DNA of 64,000 nt from an uncultured Ruminococcus sp. (GCA_902788785.1 CADALT010000010.1:1-64000); one strand, 5' to 3'; counted from the first letter of the stretch, positions 15,744 through 24,370 are shown. A program made the numbers and translations. Notes: generated from the sequence alone by a model not told the origin.

Positions 15744-16571
15744 CTAGTTAAGCGCCTTGAAATGTCTCTGAGATACCTGCATAGCACGCTGGGCACGCTT
15801 TGCCACATCTTCTGCGCTCTTATCATTCCTGTCACAGACCGACATACCGCTCGATACCCCCGTCAGCCCCATACGATCATTCTTCTGCGAGACTTCATTC
15901 AGGCTGTCCATCAGCGTATCACGTATATCATAATCATATCCCTGCAGCAGCACCGCAAACTCATAGTCGCTTATGCGGTATACGGGGCTGTGCTTGAAAG
16001 TACCTGCCACCAGTCGGCAAGCCGATCTTATGAGCTTTTCCGATGCCGTGCATGACAGCTTGTCCTTCGACCGCCTGATACCGCCTGTCTCGGCTATCAC
16101 GAAAGCAAAGGGCGCATTGCTGCCCTCGCTCATCTCCTTATTGAGTGAGGCTAAGGCTTTCTCGTATGCTGCCCTGTTTTTCACACCTGTCAGCTCATCA
16201 CGTCCCGGTTCTTCCTCCGCACGGACTATCTCGCCCGCCAACAAGCCCTCCACCGTGAAAGCATACCGTCCGTCAGCCAGCGTGAGTGCCTTCATCACCA
16301 AGCTTCCGCCCTCGGCAGAGCCCACATAACAAGGCTTGTCATGCTCTTCAAAGAACTTTACCGCCTTGTCCCTGTCCTGTTCGCAAACCATTTCCTGCGC
16401 AAGCCCACGCACATCATCGCCCTTCTGCGTCAGCTCGATACCCGAGCCGTCCTCCGCAGCCTTATATACCTCAAAACTGCCGTCCTGTACATTTTCAACG
16501 ATAAGGCATCTGATACCCCTGAGCATTGCCATCGCAAGACTGCAAAGCAGTTCATTATCCGCACCGTTCAC
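15744..16571 (-). CDS. Degenerate GGDEF-domain protein
   Basis: Residues from about 130 onward have the diguanylate-cyclase fold ('RDELTGVKNRAAYEKAL', and later 'SSGMSV' and 'RAQRAMQ'), but the active-site loop reads 'RISDYEF' instead of GGDEF, so it is probably a non-catalytic receptor or partner. The N-terminal 120 residues form a separate mixed domain without a recognised name. The GTG at 16571 was chosen because AAAGGTGG lies upstream; the ATG at 16601 is only about 18 bases from the predicted transcription start and lacks a ribosome site. It is transcribed with the EAL protein. Confidence 0.8.
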   Translation of the reverse strand: MNGADNELLCSLAMAMLRGIRCLIVENVQDGSFEVYKAAEDGSGIELTQKGDDVRGLAQEMVCEQDRDKAVKFFEEHDKPCYVGSAEGGSLVMKALTLADGRYAFTVEGLLAGEIVRAEEEPGRDELTGVKNRAAYEKALASLNKEMSEGSNAPFAFVIAETGGIRRSKDKLSCTASEKLIRSACRLVAGTFKHSPVYRISDYEFAVLLQGYDYDIRDTLMDSLNEVSQKNDRMGLTGVSSGMSVCDRNDKSAEDVAKRAQRAMQVSQRHFKALN

Positions 16572-16625
16572 AGCACTCACCCACCTTTCGGAATATACCA
16601 TTTATTATAGTGTCTTATATAGTTT

Positions 16626-16655
16626 ATTATACCATTCGTATACACATCTTGTCAA
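16626..16655 (-). promoter_or_regulatory. Promoter of the GGDEF/EAL operon
   Basis: TTGACA, 18 bases and TATAAT on the minus strand. It is the only clear promoter for the run of genes from 16571 down to 12116. Confidence 0.75.
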
Positions 16656-16686
16656 TAGATTTGCGCAATGTTTCATGGCATAAAAA

Positions 16687-16720
16687 CAGCCCATCGAGTG
16701 ATCTTGCACCCGACAGGCTG
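16687..16720 (-). terminator. Terminator after the hypothetical gene at 16727
   Basis: CAGCC..TCG.GTG pairs imperfectly with CAC.CGA..GGCTG and is followed on the minus strand by a T-rich stretch. Confidence 0.6.
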
Positions 16721-16726
16721 AGACAT

Positions 16727-17152
16727 TTATTTTTTATGCGAAAGCGCCGCATAGACCTTCTGCTGTGCAGGCAGCCTTTCCCATCTTTTGAAGTTTGCCC
16801 CGTAGCTTTTTTTAAGCTTTGCAGCATCTTCGGCAGTGAGCTTGTCTATGAGTTTTTCCGTCAGTCCGTGTACAGCCACCAACATCCAGTAAATGCTCTG
16901 ATACTCACCGTTCCGGACAGGCATATCGTAGATATATCCAAGCACCTGCGCTGCCTCCTGCGCCGAGATATCCCCCGCTGCCATCTCGTCCAGAGCCTTT
17001 TCCAGGTCATCTGCGAATTTCTCGTGGCAGGGATCGTCCGCAGGCTTTTTGCCCATACCGAACAATCCGTCCGTGGGCTTGCGCTGCTCCTCCAGCTTTT
17101 TGGCAGTCTCCAGGTAATCCTCATATATCGCCTTTATCTCGTTTATACCCAT
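16727..17152 (-). CDS. Hypothetical protein (141 residues)
   Basis: An all-helical soluble protein with alternating charged segments ('IKAIYEDYLETAKKLEEQRK', 'FADDLEKALDEMAAGDISAQEAAQ') and a C-terminal tail 'FKRWERLPAQQKVYAALSHKK'. The ATG sits four bases after AGGAGGA, a strong ribosome site. It is bounded by terminators on both sides, so it forms its own unit. No family is recognised. Confidence 0.7.
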   Translation of the reverse strand: MGINEIKAIYEDYLETAKKLEEQRKPTDGLFGMGKKPADDPCHEKFADDLEKALDEMAAGDISAQEAAQVLGYIYDMPVRNGEYQSIYWMLVAVHGLTEKLIDKLTAEDAAKLKKSYGANFKRWERLPAQQKVYAALSHKK

Positions 17153-17170
17153 GATATCCTCCTAAAGAAA

Positions 17171-17203
17171 CCGCACTCACCCGACAGTTTCGGGTGGGTG
17201 CGG
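17171..17203 (-). terminator. Terminator of the sugar ABC transporter operon
   Basis: CCGCACTCACCCG and CGGGTGGGTGCGG form a 13-bp stem with one mismatch, right after the last gene of the operon. Confidence 0.75.
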
Positions 17204-17216
17204 AAATTATACGATA

Positions 17217-17498
17217 TTATTCTTCGGAGGCCTTCTCGGCTTCAGCCTTGTCCTCCTCGGGCAGGAGAGCTCCTTCCACATCACTGCGCCAGCGCTTCCA
17301 GATATAAAATCCGAAACCCAGTGCGATCACTATGAAAGCTCCGCCCAGCACCCTCGATAAAGCAGGCGACATATCGGTGTTTTTGTTGGTCGCTATGGTA
17401 AACCCGAGATATACGAGATACCCTGCCACCACCGCCCGTATGACCGCAGCCTTATCCGCACGGGAACGCTTTTCTGTATCGTAATTACGCTTATCCAT
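17217..17498 (-). CDS. Small membrane protein at the end of the sugar ABC transporter operon
   Basis: The product has 93 residues. Two predicted transmembrane helices (about 19-38 and 51-70) are followed by an acidic C-terminal tail rich in glutamate and alanine. It lies 12 bases downstream of the permease gene and before the operon terminator, so it is co-transcribed. The ATG at 17498 was chosen over the GTG two codons earlier; neither has a strong ribosome site. I do not recognise a family. A transporter-associated role is possible but rests on position only. Confidence 0.65.
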   Translation of the reverse strand: MDKRNYDTEKRSRADKAAVIRAVVAGYLVYLGFTIATNKNTDMSPALSRVLGGAFIVIALGFGFYIWKRWRSDVEGALLPEEDKAEAEKASEE

Positions 17499-17510
17499 TG
17501 ACACTTTCTA

Positions 17511-18671
17511 TTAGCCTGCCTTACCTGTCTTCTTGTTGGAAACAACGTCGAAGATAACGGCGATCAGCAGAACAGCGCCCTTTACAACGTACTGCCAGTT
17601 GTTATCCAGACCGATGATAGACATACCCTGGTTGATAACACCCAGCAGGATAGCACCTACCATGATGCCCGAAACAGTACCGCTTCCGCCGTATGCAGAA
17701 GCACCGCCGATGAAGCAGGAACCGATAGCGTCCATCTCGAATGCGTTACCTGTATCACCGTTTACAGAGCCGATACGTGCAGCCCACAGCAGACCCGAAA
17801 GACCTGCCAGCAGAGCCATTGAAGTATAAGCTGCGAAGTAAACCTTATTGGTGTCGATACCTGAAAGCTTTGTAGCCTTCTCGTTGCCGCCTACTGCATA
17901 GAAATATCTGCCGAATGCGGTCTTTGATGTGATGAATGCGTAAGTAAGTACAACTACCAGGATCCAGATAGCCATTACAGGGATACCCTTGTAGTTAGCC
18001 AGCTTCCATGTGTACAGCAGTACCAGTACGCTGATGATGATGGTCTTTGCGAACTCAGATATAGCAGAACCCTGCTTGTAGCCCTTCTTAGCCTTTGCTG
18101 CACGGCTTCTTATCGTGTTGAAGATAAGGAAAGCTGCAACAGCTATACCAACGATGAATGCGCTCCACTTCTTCTCGCCGCCGTCGATGCCGGGAACATT
18201 GATGTAAGAAGCAAAGATGTTCAGGAAGGTCTTGTTGTTAACTGCGATGGTCTTTGAACCCAGTATCGCACGGCCCAGACCACGGAACAGGAACATTCCC
18301 GACAGGGTGCAGATAAAGGGTGGTATGTGGATATGACCGATCCAGAAGCCCTGCCATACACCGATCACGATAGAGATGATCAGGCAGAGGATTATAACTA
18401 CTACTGACGGCATACCGTTTGCAAGCATCTGCGCTGCGATAGCGCCGACCATACATACGACTGAACCTACAGACAGGTCGATGTTACCACCTGTCAGTAT
18501 ACACATCAGCATACCGCAGGCCATGACCAGCACGTAAGCGTTCTGCAACAGCAGGTTAGACATATTCTGCGGTAAGAGCAGACGTCCTCCTGTCAGAACT
18601 GAGAATAGGATGAAAACCACGACCAGAGCTATGACCATGGTATATTTTTTTATAAATGCTTTAGTGTTCAT
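17511..18671 (-). CDS. mmsB: Monosaccharide ABC transporter permease (MmsB/XylH type)
   Basis: A 386-residue integral membrane protein with about ten hydrophobic segments and the signatures of the ribose/xylose/galactose permease family: 'TGGNIDLSVGSVV' near 60-72 and 'GNEKATKLSGI' plus 'GSCFIGGASAYGGSGTV' in the C-terminal half. It forms the membrane channel of the uptake system encoded with the ATPase (26 bases upstream) and the binding protein. The length and the internal charged insertion around 190-215 match the multiple-monosaccharide (MmsB/GguB) subgroup. The substrate could be xylose, galactose, glucose or arabinose; the sequence does not decide. Confidence 0.93.
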   Translation of the reverse strand: MNTKAFIKKYTMVIALVVVFILFSVLTGGRLLLPQNMSNLLLQNAYVLVMACGMLMCILTGGNIDLSVGSVVCMVGAIAAQMLANGMPSVVVIILCLIISIVIGVWQGFWIGHIHIPPFICTLSGMFLFRGLGRAILGSKTIAVNNKTFLNIFASYINVPGIDGGEKKWSAFIVGIAVAAFLIFNTIRSRAAKAKKGYKQGSAISEFAKTIIISVLVLLYTWKLANYKGIPVMAIWILVVVLTYAFITSKTAFGRYFYAVGGNEKATKLSGIDTNKVYFAAYTSMALLAGLSGLLWAARIGSVNGDTGNAFEMDAIGSCFIGGASAYGGSGTVSGIMVGAILLGVINQGMSIIGLDNNWQYVVKGAVLLIAVIFDVVSNKKTGKAG

Positions 18672-18697
18672 GATACACTCCCTCGTTCACTTTATCA

Positions 18698-20233
18698 CTA
18701 ATTTTTATCAGATTGTAATATAGCAGCCATGATCTTTTCCTGCGTTGCTTCCTCTGCAGGCATCTCCGCTACCATCTTGCCTTCGTTCATAACGTAGATG
18801 CGGTCGCACATACCCAGAAGCTCGGGCATTTCGGAGGATATCATTACCACCGATTTACCTGCTGCAACGAGGTCGTTCATGATACAATAGATCTCATATT
18901 TAGCACCAACATCTATACCACGGGTAGGTTCGTCCAGTATCAGCACCTCAGGCTCTGCGAACATCCACTTGGAGAGCAGTACCTTCTGCTGATTTCCGCC
19001 CGAAAGATTACCCACTGCCTGCTGGACAGAAGGAGTCTTCGTCCTCAGACGCTCCTTATATTCTTCCGCTTCCTTATTTTCCTTATCCACATCGATGATG
19101 CCGTTGTTGCACACCTTTTCGAGTCTGGCCATCGTCGTGTTCTTAGCGATGGATTCCGAAAGGATAAGTCCGTTACCTTTACGGTCTTCTGTTACATAAG
19201 CAAGTCCCGCCTCAATGGCGTCACGTACATTTTTGAAGTTCTTGGTCTGACCGTCGATCTTCAATTCACCGCTGATATTCGTTCCGTAGGATCTTCCGAA
19301 TATGGACATTGCAAGCTCTGTTCTGCCTGCACCCTGCAATCCCGAGAAACCTACGATCTCGCCACGGTGTACATTAAATGATACATTATCCACTACCTTC
19401 TTTTCTGTGTAAAGCGGATGATGTACGGTCCAGTTGCGGACCTCCATACCTATAGTATTGCTGATATTATGTTCTCTCGAGGGATAACGGTCGCTCAGCT
19501 CACGTCCAACCATTCCACGGATGATACGATCCTCATCAATATCATGGTTCTCGTTGTCGATAGTCTCGATGGTCGAGCCGTCACGAACTACGGTTATCTT
19601 ATCAGCAACGTAAGATATCTCGTTGAGCTTATGGGAAATGATGATCGAAGTCATGCCTTCCTTCTTGAAGCTCAGAAGCAGATCCAGCAGCATCTTGGAG
19701 TCTTCCTCGTTCAGTGAGGATGTAGGCTCGTCAAGTATCAGCAGTTTAACGTTCTTACTGAGCGCCTTAGCGATCTCGACCAGCTGCTGCTTACCTGTAC
19801 CGATATCCTTTATCAGTGTTGTTGCTTCTTCTTTAAGTCCTACCTGGCGCATATGCTCCTCGGCCTCGTGGTATGTACGATCCCAGTCGATGCCGAATTT
19901 TCCTAGGCGTTCATTACCCAGGAACATATTCTCACCGATGGAAAGTTCGGGTATAAGTGCCAGTTCCTGATGGATGATAACTATGCCCTTCTCCTCACTG
20001 TCATGCAGTGTTGAAAATTTGCAGAGTTCACCATTGTATATGATATCACCTGTGTAGGTACCATAGGCGTAGGTTCCGCTGAGTACGTTCATCAGCGTGG
20101 ATTTTCCCGCACCGTTCTCGCCTACCAGCGCATGGATCTCACCGGGTCTGACCTGAAGATTTACGTTGTCCAGAGCCTTAACGCCGGGGAACTCCTTCGT
20201 GATATTCTTCATTTCGAGAATGTATTCGGCCAA
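18698..20233 (-). CDS. mmsA: Monosaccharide ABC transporter ATPase (MmsA/GguA/XylG type)
   Basis: This 511-residue protein has two fused ABC domains, as usual for this family. The first has an intact Walker A 'GENGAGKST' (about 38-46), signature '[11 protein letters not shown]' and Walker B 'LLILDEP'. The second has a degenerate P-loop ('[10 protein letters not shown]') but a good signature '[14 protein letters not shown]' and '[15 protein letters not shown]'. It energises sugar import with the MmsB permease. The start is TTG (20233) behind a very strong AGGAGGAGG site. The gene is separated from the binding-protein gene by two hairpins, one a likely partial terminator, so less ATPase than binding protein would be made. 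Confidence 0.95.
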   Translation of the reverse strand: MAEYILEMKNITKEFPGVKALDNVNLQVRPGEIHALVGENGAGKSTLMNVLSGTYAYGTYTGDIIYNGELCKFSTLHDSEEKGIVIIHQELALIPELSIGENMFLGNERLGKFGIDWDRTYHEAEEHMRQVGLKEEATTLIKDIGTGKQQLVEIAKALSKNVKLLILDEPTSSLNEEDSKMLLDLLLSFKKEGMTSIIISHKLNEISYVADKITVVRDGSTIETIDNENHDIDEDRIIRGMVGRELSDRYPSREHNISNTIGMEVRNWTVHHPLYTEKKVVDNVSFNVHRGEIVGFSGLQGAGRTELAMSIFGRSYGTNISGELKIDGQTKNFKNVRDAIEAGLAYVTEDRKGNGLILSESIAKNTTMARLEKVCNNGIIDVDKENKEAEEYKERLRTKTPSVQQAVGNLSGGNQQKVLLSKWMFAEPEVLILDEPTRGIDVGAKYEIYCIMNDLVAAGKSVVMISSEMPELLGMCDRIYVMNEGKMVAEMPAEEATQEKIMAAILQSDKN

Positions 20234-20287
20234 GTATGTTCCTCCTCCTTACATCTTATATGCCGGAGAAATATTCAGCCATATTTT

Positions 20288-20314
20288 CCGCCCGCCGCTT
20301 AAAGCAGCAGGCGG
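20288..20314 (-). terminator. Intergenic hairpin before mmsA
   Basis: CCGCC-CCGC and GCGG-GGCGG type arms form a GC-rich stem 55 bases before mmsA. It may stabilise or block the message between chvE and mmsA. Confidence 0.45.
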
Positions 20315-20355
20315 AGATGGCATTTATTTCCTGTTATTGGTTTTTTGCATAAAAA

Positions 20356-20382
20356 GCAGGGGTGGGCATCGCCCGCCCCTGC
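20356..20382 (-). terminator. Intrinsic (probably leaky) terminator between chvE and mmsA
   Basis: On the minus strand GCAGGGGCGGGC pairs with GCCCACCCCTGC and is followed by TTTTT. The downstream transporter genes have no obvious promoter of their own, so read-through is implied. Confidence 0.75.
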
Positions 20383-20420
20383 AATACAGTTTTGATTATC
20401 AGATTTTTACCGACTGTATA

Positions 20421-21635
20421 TTAGGTCGTTGTTGCTGTGGACTCAAGATACTTGTTGTCAGCATCCCACTTGTACAGACCTGTATTTACCAGTACGTCCA
20501 GGTTATCCTTTGTGATAACGTAAGGAACCAGCAGGTAAGAAGGAACTACCTTAGTACCGTTGTTATAAGACTCTGTATCATAGATAGCCTCTACAGACAG
20601 TGTGCTTACCAGTGCCTCGTCAGGTGTCTGACCGGACAGGATAGCCTTGGAAACTTCCAGTGTAACAGCAGCCTCATCGTTTACGTTCTTGTAAACTGTC
20701 ATGGTCTGGATGCCGTCAACGATGTTCTTCAGGTTAGCGATATCGCCGTCCTGACCTGTAACGATAGGAGCATCGCCCTTGTAGTCAGATGTGATAGCCT
20801 GTGCAACACCAAGTGCTGTGGAGTCGTTGGAGCAAAGTGCAACGTCCAGCTTAGTGCCGTCAGAATAGTAAGAAGCCAGTGTGTTCTGCATATTCTCCAG
20901 AGCTGTATCTGTAGACCAGCCTGCTGTAGCTACCTGCTCGAATGTCTTCTTACCGGAAGGAATGTTCAGCTTGCCTTCGTCGATGTAGGGCTTCAGGGTG
21001 TCGAATGCACCGTTGAAGAAGTAGCCTGCGTTGTTATCAGCGGGGTCACCTGCTGTGAACTCGATGTTGAAAGGACCTGCCTCGCTGTCCAGCTTCAGCT
21101 GATCTCTTACGAATTCACCCTGCAGCTTACCAACTGTATAGTTATCGAAAGATACATAGTAGCTTACTGCGTCTGTGTTCATGATCAGACGGTCATATGC
21201 CAGTACAGGGATGTTAGCGCTCTTAGCGTCATCCAGTGTCTGTGACAGTGTGCTGCCGTCGATAGCAGCGATCAGGAGCAGATCTACCTTATCAGCGATC
21301 ATACCCTGGATATCGTTGTTCTGCTGGTTAGTATCGTTATCGGAATACTTCAGCTCAACATTGTAGCCTGCCTGCTCGAACTGAGCCTTCAGGTACTCAC
21401 CGTCTCTGTTCCAACGCTCGAGAGACTTTGTAGGCATTGCGATACCTACGGTCTTACCAGCTGCATCTCCGCCTGCGTTTCCGCCGTCATCAGTAGCAGC
21501 GGGTGCTGCATCGTCAGCCTTGGCAGTGGTAGTGTCACCAGCATTATCACCGCCATTGTTTGTGTCTCCGCAAGCTGCCAGGGAAGCTCCCATAGTCAGT
21601 GCAAGAAGTGCTGCAAGAAACTTTTTCTTAGTCAT
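20421..21635 (-). CDS. chvE: Monosaccharide-binding lipoprotein (ChvE type)
   Basis: The surface-anchored binding protein of the ABC importer. A lipoprotein signal ends in the lipobox LAAC (Cys22), followed by a low-complexity Asp/Ala/Gly/Thr linker and a periplasmic-binding-protein-1 fold: 'VGIAMPTKSLERWNRDG', 'DLLLIAAIDGSTLSQTLDDA', 'IPVLAYDRLI'. These motifs place it in the ChvE/xylose-galactose-binding subgroup. The ATG at 21635 follows AAGGAGG; an upstream in-frame ATG (21674) lacks a site and overlaps an operator. It is the first gene of the operon and its own terminator suggests it is the most abundant product. Confidence 0.95.
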   Translation of the reverse strand: MTKKKFLAALLALTMGASLAACGDTNNGGDNAGDTTTAKADDAAPAATDDGGNAGGDAAGKTVGIAMPTKSLERWNRDGEYLKAQFEQAGYNVELKYSDNDTNQQNNDIQGMIADKVDLLLIAAIDGSTLSQTLDDAKSANIPVLAYDRLIMNTDAVSYYVSFDNYTVGKLQGEFVRDQLKLDSEAGPFNIEFTAGDPADNNAGYFFNGAFDTLKPYIDEGKLNIPSGKKTFEQVATAGWSTDTALENMQNTLASYYSDGTKLDVALCSNDSTALGVAQAITSDYKGDAPIVTGQDGDIANLKNIVDGIQTMTVYKNVNDEAAVTLEVSKAILSGQTPDEALVSTLSVEAIYDTESYNNGTKVVPSYLLVPYVITKDNLDVLVNTGLYKWDADNKYLESTATTT

Positions 21636-21655
21636 TTGAAATTTCCTCCTTATCA

Positions 21656-21669
21656 TTAAAACGTTTCTT
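21656..21669. promoter_or_regulatory. LacI/CcpA-type operator in the chvE leader
   Basis: TTAAAACGTTTCTT matches 12 of 14 positions of the catabolite-responsive element consensus. It lies about 40 bases downstream of the likely transcription start, where a bound repressor would act as a roadblock. Confidence 0.5.
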
Positions 21670-21705
21670 AACATTTAAGAAATTGTTGCTCAACTTCCAT
21701 AAGCT

Positions 21706-21734
21706 ATTTTACACAAAAGTTGTCATGATGTCAA
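21706..21734 (-). promoter_or_regulatory. Promoter of the chvE-mmsA-mmsB operon
   Basis: TTGACA, 17 bases and TAAAAT on the minus strand, about 70 bases before the chvE start. Confidence 0.75.
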
Positions 21735-21975
21735 TATGTTTCCTAGAAAATATCCAATATGTAATATAATTTTTGTTACTTTGTCTAATCCTACCCTCCA
21801 ATAAATGTGCAAATCATCAATTGACTTTAACCAAATTGTCACTTTTAAGCAAGTTCATATAATAAAAACAGCCCCGACCCCGATGCACGTATACTCCCCA
21901 TTATACTACATTTTCCGCATCGAAACAGTTGTGTTAATATCCTGATAAGAGCACTTAATCAACGTAATATCGGGA

Positions 21976-21989
21976 CGAAAACGTTTGCT
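21976..21989. promoter_or_regulatory. Second cre-like site, upstream of the chvE promoter
   Basis: CGAAAACGTTTGCT matches 13 of 14 positions of TGWAARCGYTWNCW. It lies about 245 bases upstream of the promoter, so it might serve DNA looping with the downstream site. The rest of the 620-base gap (21636-22261) shows only AT-rich sequence and a terminator at 22199. Confidence 0.45.
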
Positions 21990-22198
21990 GAAAATTAACA
22001 TTAGCACACAAGCTTCTTTTGGCGGATTAAGTGCTTAAAATTTTGTTTATCACGCTTAAATTTCCAAAATTTTCCTCCATTTTATGACTAATTTGTGTAT
22101 AATTTATTCTATTTTTTTAATTTGTAATGAAGATTCATACCCAACTCACCATTTTTTGCGCTGTCATTTTGACCATACAAATCGTCAGAAAATGCAAA

Positions 22199-22222
22199 AA
22201 CAGCCGTGCGCACACGACTGTT
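22199..22222 (-). terminator. Terminator of the lipoprotein gene at 22262
   Basis: AACAG.CGTG and CACG.CTGTT form a stem followed by a T-run on the minus strand. Nearly the same hairpin follows the next two genes upstream (23166 and 24371). Confidence 0.75.
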
Positions 22223-22261
22223 CATTATTTCTTATTATTTTTTGAAGTCTCCCCTGTCAAC

Positions 22262-23032
22262 TTACACAAATTCGATACTATCTATTTGCCACAGCACTTT
22301 TCCGACGTTTATCACCTTTTTTCTCTTTAAAGTAATAACGCAATCTTTGCCGTATTCGGAGTACGCAAGCACTCCGTCCACAATATTTTCCCGACGCACC
22401 GCATTTACCCTGCACGTATTCCTGTCAATAAAGCTCACATCATCGTCCGCACGCTGATAAAGATCACGCCCGTCTTTCATATGATCGGCACGGAAATAAT
22501 ACTCACCGTCGTTCTCAACGATGGGCGCATCACTTCCCAGATATCCCCTCTCACTGCAAAACTCACAGCTCAGCCTTCCTCCGCCGATCACCATCTCCAA
22601 CGGATCGGCATTATAGCCCTTTAATAGATAGTACCTGCCTGCGCTCTTGTCGCTGCATGGCTCGAGATCCTTGCCGTACAGCTCATCACTGTCCCTTACC
22701 TCCTGACCGCTGACTATGTACTCCACAGCATTCAGGTCACTTACCGCATTGTCTATCTCACAGTTAAGCGCCTCAATATCGTTCTCCTGCGAAGTCTCTC
22801 CACTCTCCTCCGTCATCAGCATAGCCTCCGCCTGTACCTCTGCATTGTTTTCTCCAACGACAGCCTTCTCCACGTCCAATACAGTGTTCTCAGCAGACTG
22901 CGCTGCGTTCACCTTCGTCATCTGCGCATTGCAGACGCTTGCTTTCTCGGTGTTCTCCTCACCGTCATAACTTCCGCAGCCTGCCAACGCCATTACCGCT
23001 GCGAACACTGCAATAATGATACTCTTTCTCAT
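22262..23032 (-). CDS. Predicted lipoprotein, paralog of the gene at 23215
   Basis: The product has 256 residues from the ATG at 23032, which has GGAGG eight bases upstream. A lipoprotein signal ends in LAGC (about Cys19), followed by an acidic, probably disordered linker to about residue 105. The C-terminal domain has a pattern shared with the neighbouring gene product: 'EPC', 'YYLLKGYNAD', 'YLGSDAPIVENDGEYYFRADHM', 'CVITLKRK', 'WQIDSIEFV'. The shared ending suggests an extracytoplasmic ligand-binding or adhesion domain of unknown function. It is preceded by an ECF-sigma-like promoter, so it is probably part of a cell-envelope response. Confidence 0.8.
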   Translation of the reverse strand: MRKSIIIAVFAAVMALAGCGSYDGEENTEKASVCNAQMTKVNAAQSAENTVLDVEKAVVGENNAEVQAEAMLMTEESGETSQENDIEALNCEIDNAVSDLNAVEYIVSGQEVRDSDELYGKDLEPCSDKSAGRYYLLKGYNADPLEMVIGGGRLSCEFCSERGYLGSDAPIVENDGEYYFRADHMKDGRDLYQRADDDVSFIDRNTCRVNAVRRENIVDGVLAYSEYGKDCVITLKRKKVINVGKVLWQIDSIEFV

Positions 23033-23091
23033 GATTTTTTCCTCCGTATCATATCCGATCGTTTTTTCTACACTTTTTTCTCTCCATCTAT

Positions 23092-23119
23092 TAGACGCCA
23101 AAACATCATTTCAGGTTAC
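23092..23119 (-). promoter_or_regulatory. ECF-sigma-like promoter (copy 1)
   Basis: On the minus strand GTAACC, a 16-base spacer and CGTCTA followed by AT. The same two boxes with the same spacing occur twice more before the paralogous gene. The pattern (AAC-type -35, CGTC-type -10) is typical of extracytoplasmic-function sigma factors and unlike the housekeeping promoters of this window. Confidence 0.65.
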
Positions 23120-23165
23120 ACCCTCACAAAAAGTTTTTTACTAAAAAATTTTTTCCTCCGATAAA

Positions 23166-23200
23166 ATGAGAACAGCCGTGTTCACCACGACTGCTCTCAT
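23166..23200 (-). terminator. Terminator of the lipoprotein gene at 23215
   Basis: ATGAG..CAG.CGTG pairs with CACG.CTG..CTCAT; a T-rich tract follows on the minus strand. Confidence 0.75.
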
Positions 23201-23214
23201 CCTTTTATCCATTA

Positions 23215-24156
23215 TCATATATCCTGAATGCTGTCTAACTGCCAGTTGTCAGTACCGCTGACCTTCTTCATTGTTATTACGCACTTTCTGCCATCACCCG
23301 ATATATTCATACCGTCCTTGTGCATTGCATCTACTGTGAATGTGCTGTCATCTATCACATTGACGCTGCCCTCGATGCACTGGAACAGATCATAATTGCC
23401 TGTACCCATATAGTTAGAGTCGAAATAAAACTGTCCCTCATGCTCAACTATAGCGTTCTCTGCCCTGTACAGACCATATGCGTTGCAAATGCTCTCGCTC
23501 AGATATCCGCCGTAGAGATCATTCCTGATCTCCTGCAAATAATCTGCACTGTAATCACGCAGCTTCCAAAATCTGAAAGAATCGGAAGTTTCTTCACAAG
23601 GCTCAAAGTTCGCATCACAGCATTCATGCCCCCACCTTATCTGAAGTCCGCTGGCAGAATAGCAAAGACTGTTCAGTACATCAACAGATGTGCTTGCATA
23701 TCCGTACAGTTCAGCTGTGTTCACGCTGACATTGTTTTCCTGCGCATTTGTCACCGCAGTCGTTGTCTCAGCCTGTGACTGTGCAGGCGCAGCATTGTTT
23801 GGCGCTGTTGTCTGTGCAGGTGCATCATTCTTTGCAGGAGCACTTGTCTGCGCAGGAGCATCATTCTTTGCAGGAGCACTTGTCTGAACAGGTGCAGCGC
23901 TGTTCTCAGCCTTTGAAGCGTTCTCAGCTTCTGTCTTGCTCTCGACTGCCGATACTGTCTCCGCAGCGCTCTCTTTCTTGACCTCAGCATCACCTGCCGA
24001 AGCTGCCTGCTCTGCATTTGTGACTGCCGCAGGGGTCACATTCACAGCACCTGTCTTCTCATCTACCGTGTATGTTCCGCTGCATCCTGTGAAAGCAACC
24101 ATTGATATTGCTGCAACAGCAGCTGCAATAATAATTCTGTTCTTATTGATCTTCAT
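23215..24156 (-). CDS. Predicted lipoprotein with Ala/Pro/Thr-rich repeat linker
   Basis: The product has 313 residues from the ATG at 24156 (GGAGG eight bases upstream). A signal peptide ends in the lipobox FTGC (about Cys24). Residues 40-140 are a low-complexity Ala/Glu/Pro/Thr linker that includes two tandem 'APAQTSAPAKND' units and reads like a cell-wall spacer. The C-terminal domain parallels the neighbour's ('EPCEE', 'FWKLRDYSADYLQEI', 'AIVEHEGQFYFDSNYM', 'KCVITMKKV', 'WQLDSIQDI'), so the two genes are paralogs from duplication. Two ECF-like promoters precede it. The function is unknown. Confidence 0.8.
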   Translation of the reverse strand: MKINKNRIIIAAAVAAISMVAFTGCSGTYTVDEKTGAVNVTPAAVTNAEQAASAGDAEVKKESAAETVSAVESKTEAENASKAENSAAPVQTSAPAKNDAPAQTSAPAKNDAPAQTTAPNNAAPAQSQAETTTAVTNAQENNVSVNTAELYGYASTSVDVLNSLCYSASGLQIRWGHECCDANFEPCEETSDSFRFWKLRDYSADYLQEIRNDLYGGYLSESICNAYGLYRAENAIVEHEGQFYFDSNYMGTGNYDLFQCIEGSVNVIDDSTFTVDAMHKDGMNISGDGRKCVITMKKVSGTDNWQLDSIQDI

Positions 24157-24185
24157 TGTATTTTCCTCCATTTTTTACATTCTTC

Positions 24186-24364
24186 TTTTCCCCGGGTCAT
24201 TGTTTTTGCCTTACATATATTAGACGGAAGTTTTTGTTCCGGGGTTACACTTTTTTGAAAAAATATTTTACTTTTTTATTTTCCCCGTCTCATTGTTTTC
24301 GCCTTACATATATTAGACGGAAGTCTTCGTCCCAAGGTTACACTTTTTTGAAAAAATTTTTTAC
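24186..24364. repeat. Tandem 93-base duplication carrying two ECF-like promoters
   Basis: Units 24186-24271 and 24279-24364 are nearly identical. On the minus strand each contains GTAACC, 16 bases and CGTCTAAT: the boxes are at 24243-24248/24221-24226 and 24336-24341/24314-24319. The duplication doubles the promoter upstream of the lipoprotein gene at 23215. Confidence 0.8.
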
Positions 24365-24370
24365 AATAAA

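Noticed and set aside
20166..21245. Open frame of 359 codons antisense to chvE/mmsA
   Set aside because: It runs through the terminator between the two genes and has no ribosome site or family pattern.
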